Of a stretch of 64,000 bases of DNA, positions 59,571-64,000 are shown piece by piece. The DNA is from Mixta tenebrionis (lineage in GTDB: Bacteria; Pseudomonadota; Gammaproteobacteria; Enterobacterales; Enterobacteriaceae), in contig NZ_VHQI01000004.1 in NCBI RefSeq assembly GCF_006517625.1, positions 80,771-144,770 of the forward strand. The letters are read 5' to 3'. The position numbers and the translations under genes are program-made. The number at the start of each line of letters is the position of its first letter. Positions within the stretch are counted from its first letter, which is position 1. The notes under the pieces are model-generated. The model was not told the origin of the DNA, ran no database searches, and was given only the letters and a program-made list of their open reading frames with translations.

Positions 59571-60212
59571 TTATTCAAAAAACTGATTAATCTTGGCTTT
59601 CAGAATATCGATGGCGATACGGTTTTTGCCGCCGCGCGGCACGATGATGTCAGCATACTGTTTCGACGGTTCGATAAACTGCAAAAACATCGGACGCACG
59701 GTTTTTTGATACTGCGCCATCACCGAATCCATCGACCGCCCACGTTCGTTAACGTCGCGCTTCATACGACGCATCAGGCAGATATCCAGCGGCGTATCGA
59801 CAAAAATAGAGAAGTTCATCTCTTCACGCAGGCGGGCATCGGTTAATAACAGGATGCCTTCCAGAATAATGACCTTTTTCGGCGCCAGCTGTACCGTCTG
59901 CCGGGTACGGGTATGCTCCACATAGCTGTAAACCGGCAGTTCGATATGCTGACCCATTTTTAACGCCCGCAGATGCTGTAACAGCAAATCGTGATCCATC
60001 GCGCTGGGGTGGTCATAATTAGTTTTAACCCGCTCTTCCATAGTGAGGTGGCTTTGGTCTTTGTAGTAACTGTCTTCAGGAATAACGCCGATATGTTCAT
60101 CACCGACCTGGTCGCGAATTTCACGATACAGCGTGCTGGCGATTAAACTTTTTCCTGATGCAGATGCGCCTGCGATACCTACAATGACGCATTGATGAGA
60201 CTTGTCAGTCAT
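59571..60212 (-). CDS. udk: Uridine kinase
   Basis: Phosphorylates uridine and cytidine using GTP or ATP in pyrimidine salvage. 213 residues from MTDKSHQCV, equal to E. coli Udk; a longer in-frame start is rejected. Walker A is [11 protein letters not shown] at residues ~12-22, with [23 protein letters not shown] and a lid region [13 protein letters not shown]. It opens the udk-dcd-asmA string on the minus strand. Its upstream side faces the plus-strand PAP2 gene. Confidence 0.97.
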   Translation of the reverse strand: MTDKSHQCVIVGIAGASASGKSLIASTLYREIRDQVGDEHIGVIPEDSYYKDQSHLTMEERVKTNYDHPSAMDHDLLLQHLRALKMGQHIELPVYSYVEHTRTRQTVQLAPKKVIILEGILLLTDARLREEMNFSIFVDTPLDICLMRRMKRDVNERGRSMDSVMAQYQKTVRPMFLQFIEPSKQYADIIVPRGGKNRIAIDILKAKINQFFE

Positions 60213-60535
60213 AAAATTAAAGACCTGATAACTGTGTGACATGGCGCCAAAGCGATGCAGGTACATCTTCTTTAGCGTTCAGTCAGATATTGAGAGGGTT
60301 AACTGGCGGCAATTATAGGGATATCGCTGATGCGATGCCAGAAAAAAGCGGCCCGGCGCGGGCTGGCCGGCATGATGCGTAGCGGAACGCACGCTTTTCA
60401 GACTTTCTCCTTTGGCGCTGTCGGGCTTTCACCGATAAACTGCCGCTCGTGCGTCACGTCTTTCTTTTTATTCACGGCGCGGCGCGCGCCCTTGCGTCCG
60501 TTGGCGCAGGGTATTCAGATAAATAAAGGTTAGCT

Positions 60536-61177
60536 ATGTCCTGGAGAACGATCACCTGGTTTGGCGACAGCATGTTGCTGATCCCTACAGCAATTCTTAT
60601 CGCCTTAATCCTGCCGTGGAAAAGCGATGACCGCCGTACGCTATGGTGCTGGATAGCGGCCTTCGGCCTGGCTGGCCTGATTGTCAGCATCTCGAAAATC
60701 TTATTTATGGGATTCGGCATCGGCAGCGCGCGCTTCAACTTCACCGGCTTTAGCGGCCACAGCGCCATGTCGGCGACGCTCTGGCCCGTCATGCTGTGGC
60801 TGCTGTCAGGACGCCTGCCCGCCTTCTGGCGCGGCGCGGCGGTAACCATCGGCTATATGGTGCCGCTGCTGGTCGGCGCATCGCGCCTGGTGCTGCACGC
60901 CCATTCTAAAAGCGAAGTCGCTGCGGGCCTGCTGCTGGGCTTTACCCTCAGCACGCTGTTTTTGCTGTCACAGCGGCATACGCAGCTGAAAGGCTTTTCA
61001 CTGCCGCAGCTTAGCGCGGCGCTGATACTGCCGCTGATTCTGACAGGCCACGGCCGCATCGCGCCGACGCAAAATTTTCTTGAGTATCTTTCCGCTAATA
61101 TCGCTGGGCTGGAGAAGCCCTGGACGCGCGCCGATCTGTTAAAACAGCGGCAGACAGGCTATCAATCCTTTGAATAG
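60536..61177 (+). CDS. PAP2-family membrane phosphatase
   Basis: A 213-residue membrane protein with about six helices and degenerate PAP2 motifs: FSGHSAMS (the usual P is F) in the second, and ASRLVLHAHSKSEVAAG in the third, where Glu stands for the usual Asp. The first motif (KX6RP) is not clear. PAP2 proteins dephosphorylate lipid or sugar phosphates, including undecaprenyl-PP, but the substrate here is unknown. E. coli has no gene at this place between udk and yegE. AAAGG lies just before the ATG. Confidence 0.75.
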   Translation: MSWRTITWFGDSMLLIPTAILIALILPWKSDDRRTLWCWIAAFGLAGLIVSISKILFMGFGIGSARFNFTGFSGHSAMSATLWPVMLWLLSGRLPAFWRGAAVTIGYMVPLLVGASRLVLHAHSKSEVAAGLLLGFTLSTLFLLSQRHTQLKGFSLPQLSAALILPLILTGHGRIAPTQNFLEYLSANIAGLEKPWTRADLLKQRQTGYQSFE

Positions 61178-61289
61178 CGCCGCGATTTCTGCGCTTGCCA
61201 ACGGGTCAGGTTAGCCAGGCTGTGCTAGCATCACGGTAGTGATATGACGCCTGTTTCAGCCGTGGCAGGCCAGCCAGCCGGACTCGTGG

Positions 61290-64000
61290 ATGACTACCGA
61301 CACCTTTTCGCCCGCAGATAACGCCGCCGATATTTTCAGGCCCGCTTTATTGCTGGGCCTGCTCTGTTTTCTCGCCTCGCTATTTTGTCTGGAGCTGATG
61401 GCGCTCGATAACAGAATTTCACCGCTCTGGTACGCCACCGCCATGATGACGGCGGTGGTCTTTCGCCAGCGCGCCGCCAGAGCCGCGCTGCTGCTCGCCG
61501 CCTGTCTGTGCGGCACGCTGGGCGCCAACGCGCTATTCTTCGGCCTGCACTGGCCAACGCTCGCCTGGTCGCTTATCAACCTGCTGCAAAGCATTCTGGG
61601 CGGGCTGCTGTTGCGTCGGCTGCTGCGCCGCGAGGCGCCGCTCGATTCGCTGTTCAGCTGGTGCAAAATGGCGCTGGCGGCGGGCATCCTGATGCCGCTG
61701 CTCGGCGGGCTGATGGCGCTCTGGTGGCAACACTTCAGCGGCGGCGCGCCGGGCCTGCACTTTTTCGCTACCTGGGTGCTTTCAGAGGTGATCGGGATGC
61801 TGACGCTGGGGCCGATTTGCCTGCTGTGGCAGCCGCGTTACTTTCAGCAGCTGACGCAGCAGGCGCTGCTGGAGGCGCTGGCAACGCTGACGGCTTCGCT
61901 GCTGCTCTGCTGCCTGGCGCTGCGTTTTTTGCCCTGGCCTTTCACCTTCGTTATTGTGATTCTGTTCTGGGTCGCGGTACGCCTGCCGCGGCTGGAGGCC
62001 TTTTTCGTCTTTTTCGCCAACGTTTCGCTGATGTCGTTAATGTTGGCGTTTCATCTGATCGAGCTGCACACCACCAATCCCCGCTTTATGGTTGCCGCCC
62101 CCTGGCTGCCGTTTCTGCTGGTACTGATCCCCAGCCATATTATGACGATGGTGATGTACGCTTTCCGCGAAGAAAAAAAGCATATCCGTGCCAGCGAAGT
62201 GGAAAAGCAGCGCTTAATGGAACGTATTACGCTGGCTAACGAGGCGGGCGGCATCGGCGTCTGGGAGTGGGACGTCACGCGTAACCAGATGAACTGGGAT
62301 AAGCGCATGTTCGCCATCTATGAGCTGGACGCCAGCGACCGTCCCACTTATGAATTCTGGCTGAGCCGCCTCTATCCTGAGGATCGCGAACTGGCGAAAG
62401 AGGCGGTACGCCGCGCTCTGGAAGAACATCAGCCCTTTATTCTGGAATGCCGTATCGTCACCCGTCTCGGCATCCGCTATATCCGTTCGCAGGCGAATAT
62501 CGTGTTCAGCCCAGACGGCAGCGCGGCGCGCATGCTGGGCATTAATCAGGATGTAACGGAGCTGCGCCAGCTTAACGAGGCGCTTTACCAGGAAAAAGAG
62601 CGGATGCTGATTACGCTGGACGCTATCGGCGAGGCGGTGATCAGCGTAGATGAAGAGCTGCGCGTAAACTTTATGAATCCGGTCGCCGAGCAGATGAGCG
62701 GCTGGACGCAGGAGCAGGCGGAAGGCAAGCCGATTAGCGCGATTCTGCGCATCACCCACGGCGCTTACGGCGCAGAGATGGAGAATATTCTACGCTGCAG
62801 CCTGCCCAACGCCGCGCCCGTGACCGACCCTGACCGCGATCTGATCCTGCATAACGTCTCAGGCGAGCAGTTCGCTATTCACTACAGCATGACGCCGCTA
62901 AAAACGCTGGAAGGAAAAAATATCGGCAGCGTGCTGGTCATTCAGGACGTCAGCGAGTCGCGGGAAATCCTGAGGCGGCTGCACTACAGCGCCTCTCACG
63001 ATACGCTGACCCGGCTGCCGAACCGGGCCAGCTTTGAACATCAGCTCAAGCGGCTGCTGCTTTCGGCGGCGGAAAAGCAGCAGCACGTACTGGCGTTTAT
63101 CGATCTCGATCGCTTTAAGGCGGTTAACGACAGCGCCGGCCACGCGGCGGGCGACGCCCTGCTGCGCGAGCTGGCGGAGCTGATGGGCCGTCAGCTGCGC
63201 GGCAGTGATTTTCTGGCGCGCCTCGGCGGCGATGAGTTTGGCCTGCTGTTGCCCGACAGCAGTTTGCCGGATGCGCAACAGGCGGTACAGCGCATCGTTA
63301 ACGCCGTCAACGACTACCGCTTTCTCTGGGAAGGCAAGCTGCATCGCATCGGCGCCAGCGCCGGCCTGACCGCGATTAACGCGTACAACTGCCAGAGCAG
63401 CGAGGTGCTGGCGCAGGCCGATCTCGCCTGTTACAACGCCAAACACAACGGCCGCGGCCAGCTCTCGGTATATGAAACGCGTCTGCAGCGCGAACAGCAG
63501 CTGGCGCTGACGCATGCGGATATCGTCAGGCTGATCGCCCAGCCAGTACGCTGGCAGGCCTGGGCGGTATCCGCGCCGCATAAGCCGCAGTCGGCAAACT
63601 TCCATCTGCTGCAGGCGCGCATTCTGGATGCGCAGGATCATGAGGTGGATGTCGAGGCGTTTCGCGCCGGCCTGACGCAGGCGGCGCAGCGTCAGCAGCT
63701 GGACGAGGCGCTGCTGGACAGCTTTTTTAACCACTACGCGGCGGGCGTGGCCCGTAAAGCGCTGAACGTGGTGCTGCCGCTGGCCGCAGAGAGCCTGCTG
63801 GCGCCGCGGCTGGATCGGCTGCTCGAACGATTACATGGCGGCCCGCTGCACGGCGATCTGCTGATTATCAGCCTGGAAACCTCCATGTTGCTGAGTCACG
63901 CAGAGGAGCTGCTGCCGGCGCTGCAGCGTCTGCGCCAGCAGGGCTGCCGTATTCTGCTGCGTCATTTTGGCCGCAATCTGGACGCTTTCGATCGTTTGCC
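61290..64000 (+). CDS. yegE: YegE-type diguanylate cyclase (3' partial)
   Basis: An open frame of at least 903 codons that leaves the window. Order: MASE1 membrane domain with ~8-10 helices (residues ~15-290; IMTMVMYAFREEKKHI at its end), PAS (~310-430; LANEAGGIGVWEWDV), PAS (~435-565; GEAVISVDEELRVNFMNPVAEQMSG, partial), GGDEF (~570-725; ASHDTLTRLPNRASFE, VFIDLDRF-like FIDLDRFKAVNDSAGHAAGD, partial, GGDEF at 646-650 with inhibitory RGSD five residues before), then the start of an EAL-like region. E. coli YegE has three PAS domains; one is missing here. It makes cyclic di-GMP, which promotes biofilm and EPS. Confidence 0.93.
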   Translation, partial: MTTDTFSPADNAADIFRPALLLGLLCFLASLFCLELMALDNRISPLWYATAMMTAVVFRQRAARAALLLAACLCGTLGANALFFGLHWPTLAWSLINLLQSILGGLLLRRLLRREAPLDSLFSWCKMALAAGILMPLLGGLMALWWQHFSGGAPGLHFFATWVLSEVIGMLTLGPICLLWQPRYFQQLTQQALLEALATLTASLLLCCLALRFLPWPFTFVIVILFWVAVRLPRLEAFFVFFANVSLMSLMLAFHLIELHTTNPRFMVAAPWLPFLLVLIPSHIMTMVMYAFREEKKHIRASEVEKQRLMERITLANEAGGIGVWEWDVTRNQMNWDKRMFAIYELDASDRPTYEFWLSRLYPEDRELAKEAVRRALEEHQPFILECRIVTRLGIRYIRSQANIVFSPDGSAARMLGINQDVTELRQLNEALYQEKERMLITLDAIGEAVISVDEELRVNFMNPVAEQMSGWTQEQAEGKPISAILRITHGAYGAEMENILRCSLPNAAPVTDPDRDLILHNVSGEQFAIHYSMTPLKTLEGKNIGSVLVIQDVSESREILRRLHYSASHDTLTRLPNRASFEHQLKRLLLSAAEKQQHVLAFIDLDRFKAVNDSAGHAAGDALLRELAELMGRQLRGSDFLARLGGDEFGLLLPDSSLPDAQQAVQRIVNAVNDYRFLWEGKLHRIGASAGLTAINAYNCQSSEVLAQADLACYNAKHNGRGQLSVYETRLQREQQLALTHADIVRLIAQPVRWQAWAVSAPHKPQSANFHLLQARILDAQDHEVDVEAFRAGLTQAAQRQQLDEALLDSFFNHYAAGVARKALNVVLPLAAESLLAPRLDRLLERLHGGPLHGDLLIISLETSMLLSHAEELLPALQRLRQQGCRILLRHFGRNLDAFDRL

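Noticed and set aside
61508-62239. 243-codon plus-strand frame, Ala-rich
   Set aside because: It is a +1 shadow of the MASE1 domain of yegE, which is open in the other frame across the whole stretch.
62898-63734. 278-codon minus-strand frame within yegE
   Set aside because: It is antisense to the clear GGDEF-domain coding sequence and arises from GC-rich codon use.

Overview
The window is enterobacterial chromosome, most likely Erwiniaceae (Pantoea/Mixta/Erwinia group). Three things suggest this. The gene order sbcB - plaP - yeeZ - hisLGDCBHAFI - wzz - gnd - O-antigen locus - galE/galF - exopolysaccharide locus - yegH - asmA - dcd - udk - yegE follows the E. coli his/rfb/cps region. The proteins are close to their E. 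coli counterparts. The exopolysaccharide (EPS) locus has the wza-wzb-wzc start and the galF-galE end typical of amylovoran/stewartan loci. The genus cannot be fixed from sequence alone. Flanking genes are GC-rich, while the O-antigen block (about 21.0-36.9 kb) is strikingly AT-rich.

Layout. 0-3 kb: tail of a molybdopterin oxidoreductase, sbcB and an outer-membrane YfaZ-like protein. 3.3-9.4 kb: a putrescine block, with plaP and puuA on the minus strand divergent from puuD-puuR-puuB on the plus strand and a PuuR-operator-like site between them. 9.4-10.2 kb: yeeZ. 10.3-17.7 kb: the complete histidine operon with promoter, leader peptide, attenuator and end terminator. 17.7-20.9 kb: a YeaK-like deacylase, wzz and gnd; ugd, which lies between wzz and gnd in E. 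coli, is absent here.

21.0-37.7 kb: the O-antigen operon, read on the minus strand from a JUMPstart/ops element. It holds a WecA-type initiating transferase, a seven-enzyme legionaminic-type nonulosonic acid pathway (LegB, LegC, LegG, LegI, a NeuD/LegH-like acetyltransferase, a CBS-guanylyltransferase, LegF), Wzy, an unrecognised putative glycosyltransferase, Wzx, and the UDP-L-FucNAc module FnlA-FnlB-FnlC-WbuB-WbuC. Together these predict a short repeat of GlcNAc (or GalNAc), L-FucNAc and a diacetamido nonulosonic acid, polymerised by Wzy with chain length set by Wzz.

38.2-54.9 kb: galE and galF, a plus-strand exported beta-helix protein, and a minus-strand Wzy-dependent EPS operon behind a second JUMPstart. 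The operon order is wza, wzb, wzc, GT2, wzy, GT4, wcaJ, wzx, pyruvyltransferase, GT2. It combines colanic-acid-like proteins (WcaJ, WzxC-type exporter, Wza/Wzb/Wzc) with an amylovoran-like layout, and has no GDP-fucose genes. RcsAB-box-like sites lie before galF and before wza. 55.4-64 kb: yegH, a udk-dcd-asmA gene string, a PAP2-family phosphatase, and the start of a YegE-type diguanylate cyclase that runs off the window.

No tRNA, rRNA, insertion sequence, prophage or CRISPR array was seen. The least familiar biology is the legionaminate/FucNAc O-antigen operon with its unrecognised transferase.
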